In this document: positions 17,383 to 25,716 of the stretch, in pieces
Layout: every line of letters starts with the position of its first letter
How positions within the stretch are numbered: position 1 is the first letter of the stretch
From: CBDFGQ01 sp965247295
Lineage (GTDB): Bacteria > Chloroflexota > Dehalococcoidia > Lucifugimonadales > JAGWBF01
Assembly (NCBI GenBank): GCA_965247295.1
Contig: CBDFGQ010000007.1
Span: forward strand, 248,001-312,000
Reading direction: 5' to 3'
Length of the DNA stretch: 64,000 bases
The notes under the pieces: generated by a model
Database searches by the model: none
What the model saw: only the letters and a program-made list of their open reading frames with translations
What the model was told of the DNA's origin: nothing
Made by a program: the position numbers and the translations under genes

Positions 17383-18167
17383 CAGAGCCTCCCACTGGGT
17401 TGACGTGTGACGTTCAAGTGGTCTAGCTTGGTCAGTTTGCGAACTACGGTCTCATGCCACTGTAAGGAAACGCCGCCGTCCAGCAGGATGTTTTGGCCGG
17501 TAATGAGCGAGGACTTGGGGCTACAAAGGAACGCTATCACGTTGGCGATCTCTTCAGGTGTCCCCATCCGGCCCAGCGGCGTCACGCTTCGATAAAGGTC
17601 GTGTAGGTGTTGGTTCTGCCGGTAGAAGTCTCTGGCTTCGTCCTTCAGGACTATGCCCGGGGACACGGCGTTGACCCTTACTCCCTGCGGCCCCAGAGCG
17701 ACGGCATAGTAGCGGACTATCTGGTTGAGTCCCGCCTTGGCAATGTGGTAGCTCAGGGGCTGCTCTTCGGCGATGAAGTCGCTGGCCAGGGAGCTTACGA
17801 CTACCACCGAGCTCTGGTCTGAATCGTCCCGCTCGGCGGTCCAGCGGTCGATCATATTTTTTGTCGCGGTAAGGCTGGTCTCTATCTCTCCTGCCCAGCT
17901 ATCGCCATCACCCCTGTACCGCTGGAAGAAGACCAGGTTACTGACTTTCCCGTCCTGGTCCACGAGCTCTGACCAGGCTTGCGAGAGGGAACCCTCGTCA
18001 AGCAGGTCTACCGTCCAGTAGCGCACGTTGCCAAGGTCCCTATCCTCTTCCATGGGAGGGCGTCGGCCGATGACCGATACGAAGTGATTCTCCGAGGCCA
18101 GGGTCCTCACCAGGGCACGCCCGGAGCCCCGAGTCCCGCCGACGACAAGGGTATGGGGCACTTTCAT
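17382..18167 (-). CDS. Short-chain dehydrogenase/reductase (classical SDR)
   Basis: A 261-residue SDR with VVGGTRGSGRAL at residues 8-19 as cofactor motif, a serine-rich VVVSSLASDF segment, the catalytic SYHIAK Tyr-Lys pair and PGIVLKDEARD after it. The C-terminus ILLDGGVSLQWH is typical of classical SDRs. It likely reduces a keto group of a sugar intermediate, perhaps the 4-keto group left after C-methylation by the coupled downstream enzyme. Cofactor preference cannot be stated. Confidence 0.85.
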   Translation of the reverse strand: MKVPHTLVVGGTRGSGRALVRTLASENHFVSVIGRRPPMEEDRDLGNVRYWTVDLLDEGSLSQAWSELVDQDGKVSNLVFFQRYRGDGDSWAGEIETSLTATKNMIDRWTAERDDSDQSSVVVVSSLASDFIAEEQPLSYHIAKAGLNQIVRYYAVALGPQGVRVNAVSPGIVLKDEARDFYRQNQHLHDLYRSVTPLGRMGTPEEIANVIAFLCSPKSSLITGQNILLDGGVSLQWHETVVRKLTKLDHLNVTRQPSGRL

Positions 18168-18172
18168 TCGGG

Positions 18173-18712
18173 CTATCCTGCTTGCGCCGCCACGAAGTCC
18201 TCGACTTCCCTGGCCAGTCGTTCCATGTACGTTGGCTGAGCGCCTGTGTCGTTCTGGGCTGGGGCCCAGGGCGCCCAGGTTGTGTCAGACTTCCTGAAGG
18301 GACCGTTAGTGGTCTCGTGAAACACCAGGGTGTCCGAACGGATGAGCAGGGTATGATAGCGTGGATCGGAAACCCTGTGGTAGAAGGGCAATCCCGATGA
18401 GTAGTCGCCTAAACGGGAAACCCCGTTTATATTTCCGTCGTCGTCGAATATGACCACGTCGACGGAGCCCTCGATGACGTGCAGCGATTCGCTCTTGTTC
18501 GTGTGTAAATGAGGTCTCACGTATGTGTCTTTTTGGTGCACGATGAACATCTCGTGGAGGGAGTCACCCACATCTCGATGAGCGCAGAGCCTCATGCGTT
18601 TGCGTCGGTTCTGTCCCGCCCGTTCCTTTAGGCACTCTATCTCGGTGCGGCCAACGCCAAGGACGCTGTCGGTGCCGTGGAGAACTTCCTCGGGAAACTC
18701 GCTTGGCTGCAT
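18173..18712 (-). CDS. WbuC-family cupin metalloprotein
   Basis: A 179-residue single-domain cupin. The metal motif RPHLHTNKSESLHVIEG supplies the His residues and Glu, with FYHRVSDPRYHTLL as the second cupin motif. This pattern matches WbuC-type proteins found in O-antigen and capsule loci, whose reaction is not well defined. Start ATG at 18712 is preceded by GAGGAGCGA. Between its start and the upstream dehydrogenase stop is a 200-base gap, one of the few larger gaps in the locus. Confidence 0.8.
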   Translation of the reverse strand: MQPSEFPEEVLHGTDSVLGVGRTEIECLKERAGQNRRKRMRLCAHRDVGDSLHEMFIVHQKDTYVRPHLHTNKSESLHVIEGSVDVVIFDDDGNINGVSRLGDYSSGLPFYHRVSDPRYHTLLIRSDTLVFHETTNGPFRKSDTTWAPWAPAQNDTGAQPTYMERLAREVEDFVAAQAG

Positions 18713-18912
18713 TCGCTCCTCGGAGGCTGTGGTCCCGCCGAAGGTACCAGCCCGCTAACCGCGGGAACCTCGACCGGGTGGGCTTGGGTTGAGTCCAGCC
18801 AGGCCCAGAGGGATTAGCGGGAATCCGGAGTTTCGTCCCACTGTGTCAGATATTCGGTGCGGAATACCCAGGGAGGGGTAAATGTCACGCTGGCCTTTCC
18901 TGGTGCTGGGTC

Positions 18913-19941
18913 CTATACCATCTGGATCATGCACCTGCCGGCTTCGCCTTTTTGCACCACTTCCACGGCTTCGTTGATCTGATCCAGGCGGAAGCGATGG
19001 GTGATCTGCTCCTCCAGTTTCAGCGTCCCCAGCTTGTATAGCCGGATGAAACGGGGAATGTCCACATCGGGCCTGGTCTCTCCACCGTGGGACCCGAATA
19101 TCCGACGTCCGAAGTGGAGCGGAAAGGAGTCTATGGTTATACGCTCCTCGTGGTGGGGAACCCCCGCCAGAATCGTCCTTCCCGTGTTACTCGTCAGATC
19201 GTAGGCCATCTGCCTTACGGTCGCGTTGCCTGTGACGTCGACGGTCGCATCAAAGCCCTGGACTCCTGCCAGTTCCCTGAGATGCGCTTCCTGGTCAGGA
19301 CGGTTGGCATTTACGGAATGGGTGGCGCCGAAGTCAACGGCCTGGTCCAGCTTTTGGTCCTGAAGGTCGATGGCCACTATGGGATGCGCGTTAACCAGCG
19401 CGGCCCCCTGCACCACGTTCAGACCCAGGCCTCCCACTCCAAATACTGCGATGGATTGGCCTGGCTTCAACTCCGCGTTGTTGAACACGATGCCCATGCC
19501 GGTGGTAACGGCGCAGCCCAAGAGGGCAGCCACGTCCAGGCCCACGTCCTTGGGGATGGGCGTAACCCGGTTCTCCGACGCGATCGTATACTCGCTGAAG
19601 GTGGTAACCCAGCCGGCGCTCACCGAGGTCCCATTCCAGGCGAACCGAGGTGGGCCTGAGTCGATGCCAGAGCCCTTCATCCAGTGCAGGACGACGTGGT
19701 CTCCGGTCTTGACCTTCCTGACTCCTGGACCGGTAGCCGCTACCACACCTGCTCCTTCGTGGCCCAGGAGGTGGGGCAGGTAGGGGTCGTGGCCTCGCCG
19801 GCCGCTTATCTCTTCTAGCTGCTTGCCGCAGATGCCACTATAATGGACCTTAACCAGCACCTGTCCCACATCGAGTGCCGGTATCTGCACCTCCCCCAAA
19901 ATTAGTGGGGCGTTTTGCTCGACCAATATTCCTGCCTTCAT
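18913..19941 (-). CDS. Zinc-dependent medium-chain alcohol/sugar dehydrogenase (MDR)
   Basis: A 342-residue MDR-family protein. The catalytic zinc site is visible (SGICGKQ near residue 38, GHEGAGVV near 60) and the Rossmann motif VFGVGGLGLNVVQGAAL binds NAD(P). The four-cysteine structural zinc loop usual in alcohol dehydrogenases is absent: residues 90-115 lack the cysteine cluster. Substrate is probably a polyol or sugar precursor. It lies between a methyltransferase and the cupin gene. Confidence 0.85.
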   Translation of the reverse strand: MKAGILVEQNAPLILGEVQIPALDVGQVLVKVHYSGICGKQLEEISGRRGHDPYLPHLLGHEGAGVVAATGPGVRKVKTGDHVVLHWMKGSGIDSGPPRFAWNGTSVSAGWVTTFSEYTIASENRVTPIPKDVGLDVAALLGCAVTTGMGIVFNNAELKPGQSIAVFGVGGLGLNVVQGAALVNAHPIVAIDLQDQKLDQAVDFGATHSVNANRPDQEAHLRELAGVQGFDATVDVTGNATVRQMAYDLTSNTGRTILAGVPHHEERITIDSFPLHFGRRIFGSHGGETRPDVDIPRFIRLYKLGTLKLEEQITHRFRLDQINEAVEVVQKGEAGRCMIQMV

Positions 19942-20003
19942 CGCGCCTCTCAGAAAGTTCCTACTCCTGGGCTGGGAAGAGTAGCCCTTATACGGAATTG
20001 TTT

Positions 20004-20663
20004 TTACTCAAAGTAGATGCATCCGTAGTCGCCGGTATATCCGCTTTCCTTCATGAACCACTCCCACTCCGTGGGCGTGTAGAACGACCGGCATGTCAAC
20101 TGCCAGTAGAGAAAATTCACCTTTTCTCGTTCATTCCGGTAGGATTCCACAGTTAGGTACTTCTTGTCCTTGCCTACACGTTCCATCCCCTCTAGGGCAG
20201 CTCGCAGCTCGTAGTTGTACAGGTTGTGGAGGGTGCCGAGGGACACCACGTAGTCGAAGGAGTTATCCTCATAAGGAAGTGAGGTGGCGTTACCAACGGT
20301 CAGGAATTCCTTCACCTCATCCTTGGCGTTAGCGATGGCGTAGTCCGATATGTCTATGCCGGCTACGTGCACCCCGGGGACGGCTTGAGTGAATTCATAC
20401 AGTAGGTATCCCTTACCGCATCCAACGTCCAGGATCTTGTCTCCAGCTTTAATGCCGTAGTGTCGGGCCATCTCGTCGGCGATGGGACGCCAGCGACCGT
20501 CGTAATAGTATCCGCCGTAAGCGTACTTGCGGTCCCCATCCCAGTAGTCTTTCCCATATTGTATGGCAACCTCGGAGCAATCCGCCTTGTCGTGCTCGAT
20601 TACTCGTTGGAGATAGTTGCGCTTGGTCTTCGAGTGGAGCTTCATTACAAAGTCTATATACAC
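20004..20663 (-). CDS. Class I SAM-dependent methyltransferase
   Basis: A 219-residue methyltransferase with the SAM motif KILDVGCGKGYLLYEF, then GIDISDYAI (motif II), VGNATSLPYEDNSFD and YVVSLGTLHNL. GTG at 20663 opens the frame; ATG at 20645 (MKLHSKTK) is an alternative start. It sits immediately downstream of the transketolase C-terminal subunit, which ends 4 bases before. In this sub-cluster it may methylate the product of the transketolase step, but this is inference. Confidence 0.82.
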   Translation of the reverse strand: MYIDFVMKLHSKTKRNYLQRVIEHDKADCSEVAIQYGKDYWDGDRKYAYGGYYYDGRWRPIADEMARHYGIKAGDKILDVGCGKGYLLYEFTQAVPGVHVAGIDISDYAIANAKDEVKEFLTVGNATSLPYEDNSFDYVVSLGTLHNLYNYELRAALEGMERVGKDKKYLTVESYRNEREKVNFLYWQLTCRSFYTPTEWEWFMKESGYTGDYGCIYFE

Positions 20664-20666
20664 CTT

Positions 20667-21677
20667 TTATGCACCTCTGTTTGGTTGAACTGGCGTCAAA
20701 GCCTGTATTGACCTGGACACCTGGCCGTAAACGGGGCGGCGGTCCGCTTGCCGCCCTTCGGCCATGTCCACAACTACGGAGGTCAGCTCCTTCGTCGTTA
20801 TGGAGTACCGCTGCATGAGGCTGGCCTGGGAGCCGTACTGGTCGGGGAAAACGTCGGGAATGCCGATGCGCCTGAATCGCTTGCCGGGATCGAACCCGGC
20901 TTCAGCTATGACCTCCGCTACGGCGCTTCCGAGGCCGCCGATAATTGTGTGCTCTTCGATGGTGACCACCAGGGGTACCTGGGCCGCATTGTCCAGAATA
21001 GCTTCCGTGTCCAGCGGCTTGATGGTGTGGACGTGAAGGACCGCCGCGTTTAGACCGAGAGATGAGAGGACGTCCGCCGCCTCCAACCCGTGTTTCAAGG
21101 TAATTCCGGTGGTGACGATGAGGGCGTCGGAGCCCTCTCGCATAGGGATGGCCTTTCCGATCTGGAAAGGTAGGTCATCTCGGGTTACGATTGGGTCGTA
21201 GCCCTTGGCGAGCCGGATGTAGATGGGCCCTGGGTAGTCCACCGTCTGGGGCATTAATCTAGTCATTTCATCGGCATCTGCCGGGGCCACTACGGTCATG
21301 TTAGGAATTGCCCGGAGAATTGCCAGGTCCTCTATTGCCTCGTGGGTAGGACCCAACGGTACGTACACCAGCCCGCCACCGTTGGCGATAAGGCGGACGT
21401 TGACGTTATGCAGGCAAAGGTCTACAACCAGTTGCTCGAAGCAGCGGCGGGTGAGAAAGGTAGCGATGGTGTTGACATAAGGTATCTTGCCCTCCAGGGC
21501 AAGGCCGGCAGCCATACCTATGATATTCGCCTCGCTGATTCCCTCCATGAAGAAGCGGTCGGGCATCTCCCTCTTGAAGTTCTCCAGGGTGCCTATGCCC
21601 AGGTCCGATCCGATGAAGAAGATGCGCGGGTCGCCCTTGGCCAGTTCGTACACCATATTGAGACATGTCTGACGCAT
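20667..21677 (-). CDS. Transketolase C-terminal subunit (split transketolase)
   Basis: A 336-residue protein with the pyrimidine-binding (Pyr) and C-terminal domains of transketolase. Motifs include FFMEGISEANIIGMAAGLAL, where the Glu contacts the thiamine aminopyrimidine, YIRLAKG and VVTIEEHTIIGGLGSAV. Its start touches the stop of the N-terminal subunit. Split transketolases of this kind move two-carbon units between sugars, and in secondary or polysaccharide loci they build branched or higher-carbon sugars. A separate housekeeping enzyme is likely elsewhere. Confidence 0.9.
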   Translation of the reverse strand: MRQTCLNMVYELAKGDPRIFFIGSDLGIGTLENFKREMPDRFFMEGISEANIIGMAAGLALEGKIPYVNTIATFLTRRCFEQLVVDLCLHNVNVRLIANGGGLVYVPLGPTHEAIEDLAILRAIPNMTVVAPADADEMTRLMPQTVDYPGPIYIRLAKGYDPIVTRDDLPFQIGKAIPMREGSDALIVTTGITLKHGLEAADVLSSLGLNAAVLHVHTIKPLDTEAILDNAAQVPLVVTIEEHTIIGGLGSAVAEVIAEAGFDPGKRFRRIGIPDVFPDQYGSQASLMQRYSITTKELTSVVVDMAEGRQADRRPVYGQVSRSIQALTPVQPNRGA

Positions 21678-22534
21678 CAGGCTACCTCCAAGCTCGCCAG
21701 GAGAGACTGGACCTCCTCGGGGGTAACCTTATTCTTGTGGTGCCAGTCCATGTTGTTCTCGACAAAATCTATGCCCTTACCCTTTACCGTGTGGCATATC
21801 ACGGTGCTGGGCTTGTCGAGCTCCAAAGGCAGGCTTGTGAGGACGTCACGCAACTCCTCCAGGGAATGTCCTTGGACCTCCTGGACGGCGAAACCGAAGC
21901 TCCTCCATTTGTCACCGATGGGTTCCAGGTTCTGAACCTCGGAGCTGGCGCCATAGGACTGGTACTTGTTGTAATCGACGATGACCGTCAGGTTAGAGAG
22001 CCGGTGCTTGCCCGCGCACATGGCGGCCTCCCAGATAGAGCCCTCGTTGGACTCCCCATCCCCCACGACGACGTAGCAGCGGTACCCGGATCGTTCGTAT
22101 CTCGCGTTGAGAGCCATCCCGATGCCAAGCGAGAGCCCGTGGCCCAGGCTTCCCGTGGAGGCCTCTACGCCTGGGACCTTGAACTCCGGGTGACCTCCCA
22201 GAATTCCGTCGCTCTGGCAGTACTTCCAGAGCTCCGACTGGGGGAAAAAGCCCTTCTCCGCCAGGACCGCGTACAGGGCGAGGCAGCCGTGACCTTTGCT
22301 CAATATGAACCGGTCCCTGCCTGCCCATTTGGGGTTCGTGGGGACATAGCGAAGTACGTCGTCGTAGAGCACCCTCAGGATCTCCACAAGGGAGAGGGCC
22401 GACCCCAGGTGGCCCCTGCCCGCGGCCTCCATCATGCGGACCATGGTGGCCCGCAGACCTAATGATTTGGCATCCAGGCTGGCGGAGTTCTTATCCAGGA
22501 CTTTACCTGTTGTATGGGAACTGTTGGTACTCAA
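21677..22534 (-). CDS. Transketolase N-terminal subunit (split transketolase)
   Basis: A 285-residue subunit carrying the thiamine diphosphate (PP) domain: GRGHLGSALSLVEIL, SKGHG, GHPEF, TGSLGHGLS, and the TPP/Mg motif GDGESNEGSIWEA with the asparagine near VDYNKYQ. It pairs with the downstream C-terminal subunit to form one active enzyme. The first ~25 residues overlap the end of the upstream kinase gene by 32 bases; a start nearer residue 20 is possible. Function as for its partner: two-carbon ketol transfer, substrate in this locus unknown. Confidence 0.9.
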   Translation of the reverse strand: MSTNSSHTTGKVLDKNSASLDAKSLGLRATMVRMMEAAGRGHLGSALSLVEILRVLYDDVLRYVPTNPKWAGRDRFILSKGHGCLALYAVLAEKGFFPQSELWKYCQSDGILGGHPEFKVPGVEASTGSLGHGLSLGIGMALNARYERSGYRCYVVVGDGESNEGSIWEAAMCAGKHRLSNLTVIVDYNKYQSYGASSEVQNLEPIGDKWRSFGFAVQEVQGHSLEELRDVLTSLPLELDKPSTVICHTVKGKGIDFVENNMDWHHKNKVTPEEVQSLLASLEVA

Positions 22535-23558
22535 GCTTTACCCTCTCGAGGATATTCCTTGCTTTTGAAAGTTGCAGGGATTGCAACTCCTCGGTTTCTG
22601 GCAGCGTCTTTTCGGCGAACCCACGCCTGATCAACTTCTGGGGTACAAACTCATTTAAGACTAGTAGGCACCATTTGAGGCCGTGCAAAGGATATGTGAT
22701 CTCTAGTCGGAGTTGCAATTCCTCGTGGGCCGCGAACCCGTTGAGAATATTTGCCACAAAACGCCGTTTCAGGGATTCTCCTAGCTCCATGGCCGGATGG
22801 AGCAGGAAATCTGAGGTCATTTTTGCCGGGTCGTCCCATCCAAAGTACTCAAAGTCTAAATACACTATCTGGCCGGTATTTCGTCTCAGGGCGTTGTGGA
22901 AGCCGAAGTCCGACGGGCTTAACGTCAGCTCTGCCCCAGCAACTTGGGACTCGGGTGACATGCCCAGGCTCGCTAAGGTCGACTCGCACCATTCCCTGAT
23001 CCCAACTAAAGCCGGGGAGAACTCCTCCTCCAGGAAGCTGTGGAGGGCGAGGTATTGGGGTCCACTCTTGGGCAGCCCCATGAGCTGGTTCAAGCGCGCA
23101 CTGATTCCCGCAAATCCCTCATGAACAGAGAAGCAGGCGTCGGACGCCCTCGGAAGCTGTTCGCTGCCCGGCCGCCTGGAGAGCTCTTTGAGCCGCATCA
23201 AGAAATCGACTGCGTCGTCGATGTCCGACGGTGTGACCTCGCTCGACGATATCTTCTGGCCCTCAACGTACTCGTAGACCGCACAACCCTGGGCTTTATC
23301 TACGGCGACAGGCCCGGGAACGCAGTCCAGCCCATTGCTCCTTAGGTACTCCAGGCTGGTGTACTCGGTATCCAGTCGGGCTCTGGCACTTGGGTCCTCG
23401 CCCATGTAAAGTTTTGCCGCGTAGTATTGTGAATCTGTGCATGTCAGCCGGTATAGCCTGCTGTTGCGACCTCCATATATTCTGTCCATGGAGATGATGG
23501 TCCTCCCCAACAGGCCGGACAGGCGACACCTGACCTCAGACGCCGGCACATCAATCAC
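22503..23558 (-). CDS. APH/choline-kinase-fold small-molecule phosphotransferase
   Basis: A 351-residue kinase-like protein. The Brenner-type motif appears as LSPSDFGFHNAL (catalytic Asp and Mg-binding Asn), followed by VYLDFEYFGWDDP with the metal-binding acid. The N-terminal lobe has GGRNSRLYRL (glycine loop) and YYAAKLY with the ATP lysine. Usual APH proteins have HGD; here it is PSD. Neighbours (split transketolase, HAD phosphatase, glycosyltransferase) suggest it phosphorylates a sugar or polyol rather than an antibiotic. Confidence 0.82.
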   Translation of the reverse strand: MIDVPASEVRCRLSGLLGRTIISMDRIYGGRNSRLYRLTCTDSQYYAAKLYMGEDPSARARLDTEYTSLEYLRSNGLDCVPGPVAVDKAQGCAVYEYVEGQKISSSEVTPSDIDDAVDFLMRLKELSRRPGSEQLPRASDACFSVHEGFAGISARLNQLMGLPKSGPQYLALHSFLEEEFSPALVGIREWCESTLASLGMSPESQVAGAELTLSPSDFGFHNALRRNTGQIVYLDFEYFGWDDPAKMTSDFLLHPAMELGESLKRRFVANILNGFAAHEELQLRLEITYPLHGLKWCLLVLNEFVPQKLIRRGFAEKTLPETEELQSLQLSKARNILERVKLEYQQFPYNR

Positions 23559-23559
23559 C

Positions 23560-24171
23560 TTAAAATATGTAACCTGCGATCTGTCTCCAGGTGCCGGTAA
23601 AGCTTACCCCGCAGAGAGAGGAGGTTGTCCCATCTGAAACGTAGAGAATCTTCTCAACGTCGGCGGGAAAGGAGGGTTCCAGGAATGTCTCTTCCAGGTC
23701 ATCCACAAAGTGAGAACAGCCGAGTTCCCCGATACGCTCGATCTTATCCTGCCGGGTAGCCTCAAAATACACATTGCCTGGAGGAAGACCCAACCCGTTA
23801 ACCTCGAAGAATTCATGTTCCGTCATCCACGCCATGGCAGCCGTACGGAGGTTGGTAGATGTCTCATCGTATCTGGCGTAGTCAGTCTTGTGGCTAACGA
23901 TGTATATACCGCACCCCAGCTGCTTGCAGGCTTCGAAGAACGACTGCACACCGTCGATTAAGGTGGCCTGTGGCAATCTTGGTCCGTACACTTCCGCTTG
24001 CAATCGCTGCCATTGTATTTCGCCACCGGGGAGCTGCCGAACATGACAGCGTATTTGCGCCTTACTTTTGTCCACTTCCGGAGGCACCAGTCCTCGCTGT
24101 ACCGCTACCTCGTGAATGATCTCATCGTAGCTTACCAGGGTGTTGTCGAAGTCTACCCCAACAATGGCCAT
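23560..24171 (-). CDS. HAD-family hydrolase (predicted phosphatase)
   Basis: A 203-residue HAD protein with the nucleophile motif GVDFDNTLVSYDE, motif II IVSHKTDYARY and motif IV HFVDDLEETF. It likely dephosphorylates a sugar phosphate. It follows the truncated glycosyltransferase in sequence order and lies one base from the kinase gene, so a kinase/phosphatase pair seems to operate in the same branch. It is distinct from the KdsC-type phosphatase at 7090-7632. Confidence 0.82.
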   Translation of the reverse strand: MAIVGVDFDNTLVSYDEIIHEVAVQRGLVPPEVDKSKAQIRCHVRQLPGGEIQWQRLQAEVYGPRLPQATLIDGVQSFFEACKQLGCGIYIVSHKTDYARYDETSTNLRTAAMAWMTEHEFFEVNGLGLPPGNVYFEATRQDKIERIGELGCSHFVDDLEETFLEPSFPADVEKILYVSDGTTSSLCGVSFTGTWRQIAGYIF

Positions 24172-24179
24172 GGCAACCC

Positions 24180-25202
24180 CTAGGCCGAAGCGGACAGGTT
24201 GGAGTAAGCTACCTCTTCCGAAAAGTAGCGCGCCGCGAACGTGGCCGAAACCCTGGACTCTGGCTTATGGAGTTCCGAAAAGCTAACGTCCCATCGGCGT
24301 TCACTAGACATCCATAAAGATTCCAATGCTTCGAGGCGGTAATTATGAAATTGCTCTTGTTCCTTCGTCCTTGGGAGCCCAAAGGAGTTGGTTTCGACCA
24401 GATGAAGCATCTCTTTAGTAGCTTCTAGAATGTCTTCCGGGGTGTTTGATTCCCAACGATAGCCTGACGCTTCGTACATCTGGGCGTTATCCTGATTCGG
24501 GACACTCGCGTGGAACATCTCCCTTAAACTCAATATTCTTCCGCTTTTCTGCTCAACCATGCGCCTTGGCATAAAAATGTTGTTGTCATACGGCAGTTGG
24601 ACGGTTGACACAGGCGCTATAGATTCGTTGGCGACGAGTAGAGGACTACCGAATGCTGGCGCGAATGTTGTGCCGAAACCGGAGGAGCTCCCCAGCACAA
24701 ACCGGCACCTGGACACGAGGAATAGGTCCATTGGCATGGATTTATGCTTGGTAAATGGGTAGTCGATGACCCCATCAATATCCTTCACTCTTGTCATCGT
24801 TGGGTCACCCATTCGGATGACGAATCCGCCTTTCGATGTTAAATAGTCAATGGCGGGGAAATAATCCCGGATATTCACGTTTCTATAGTCACCGCCTGAC
24901 GGTCGACCACCATTTTCTCGGCGGGGATCAATTTCCCCGTGATAACTGGACTCCCGAGCGTGTACACACACAAACCAGTCATCAGGGGAAACGCCGAGAT
25001 CCTTGAGTCGTTCTTCTAGGACGTGTTCGGAGGATTTTGGGATATAAAAGACCACGCGACTGCCGTGGTTCACCAAATCCATGACGAAGCTACAGTTGGC
25101 GAGATCCATTTGGTCTAACGTGGAGATTCGATTGAGACGGACCGTAGAGTGTAAGCCCATCGGCCTGTGTAGAATTTCTTGGATTTGGAACAAACGGTAG
25201 AG
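24180..25202 (-). pseudogene. Glycosyltransferase, TIGR04372 family (paralogue 3), 5' end removed at IS copy 1
   Basis: The visible ~340 residues align block by block with paralogue 2: HRPMGLHSTVRL, WFVCVHARESSY, VIRMGDPTMTRV, DGVIDYPF, SRCRFVLGSSSGF and SATFAARYF. Homology continues upstream of any start codon, through LYRLFQIQE (paralogue 2 has VWRLLQVQE), and stops exactly at the IS edge at 25203. About 125 N-terminal residues are therefore missing. They are not found beyond the IS, where an unrelated E1-alpha fragment begins. The gene is probably inactive. Confidence 0.88.
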
Positions 25203-25314
25203 TGTAGGGTGTCAGCGCAATTGGACACTATTGAGGCCTAGAAAACCGAGGAGGTTGGGGGTGGTAGAGGCTCCTTCAGAGGGGTAGATTAACCCTAAGT
25301 GAAAGGAGTCATAG

Positions 25315-25716
25315 ATGACCCAGGTAGAGGATCAGGCCAGTCAAGCTGAGGAGCGAAGCCAGGAGACACGAAGCTTCGTGCGTCAGGTCCGTGCAGCGAC
25401 CCGCCGTAAGTATACCCCTGAAGAGAAGATTCGCATCGTCTTGGAGGGGTTCAGACGGGAGACTACCGTTAATGACCTGTGCCGACGGGAAGGAATCAAA
25501 CCCCACTCCTACTACGCCTGGACGAAGGGGTTTATGGAAGCTGGGAAGGAGAGGTTGACTCGGGACAGTGTGCGTGATGCGACCCGGCAAGAGATAGAGC
25601 AGCTCAAGCGGGAGAACAGTGAACTGAAGCAGCTGGTGGGTGAGTTGTCCCTGGAGTTGCACCGCTTCAAAAAAACAGCTCTGCCGCCCCTACACGACAA
25701 CGGCACCGGCGCATGA
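25315..25716 (+). CDS. IS3-family transposase OrfA (copy 1)
   Basis: A 133-residue protein with an N-terminal helix-turn-helix (RRKYTPEEKIRIVLEGFRRE) of the HTH_Tnp_1 type and a C-terminal leucine-zipper-like coiled coil (EIEQLKRENSELKQLVGELS). It binds the IS ends. ATG is preceded by AAAGGAG. A run of seven A near 25669-25675 lies close to the 3' end and would allow a -1 shift into the orfB frame, giving an OrfAB fusion transposase. The stop overlaps the orfB start (ATGA). Confidence 0.95.
   Translation: MTQVEDQASQAEERSQETRSFVRQVRAATRRKYTPEEKIRIVLEGFRRETTVNDLCRREGIKPHSYYAWTKGFMEAGKERLTRDSVRDATRQEIEQLKRENSELKQLVGELSLELHRFKKTALPPLHDNGTGA

Noticed and set aside
18713..18912. TGGTACC within the leader of the WbuC-like gene, recalling a T-box core
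   Set aside because: The rest of the T-box (AGGGTGG..CCGCG core, stem I features, terminator with T-run) is missing and the gene is not amino-acid related.
22503..23558. Aminoglycoside resistance kinase
   Set aside because: The fold matches the APH group, but the HGD motif is altered to PSD and all neighbours are sugar enzymes, so a sugar or polyol substrate is more likely.
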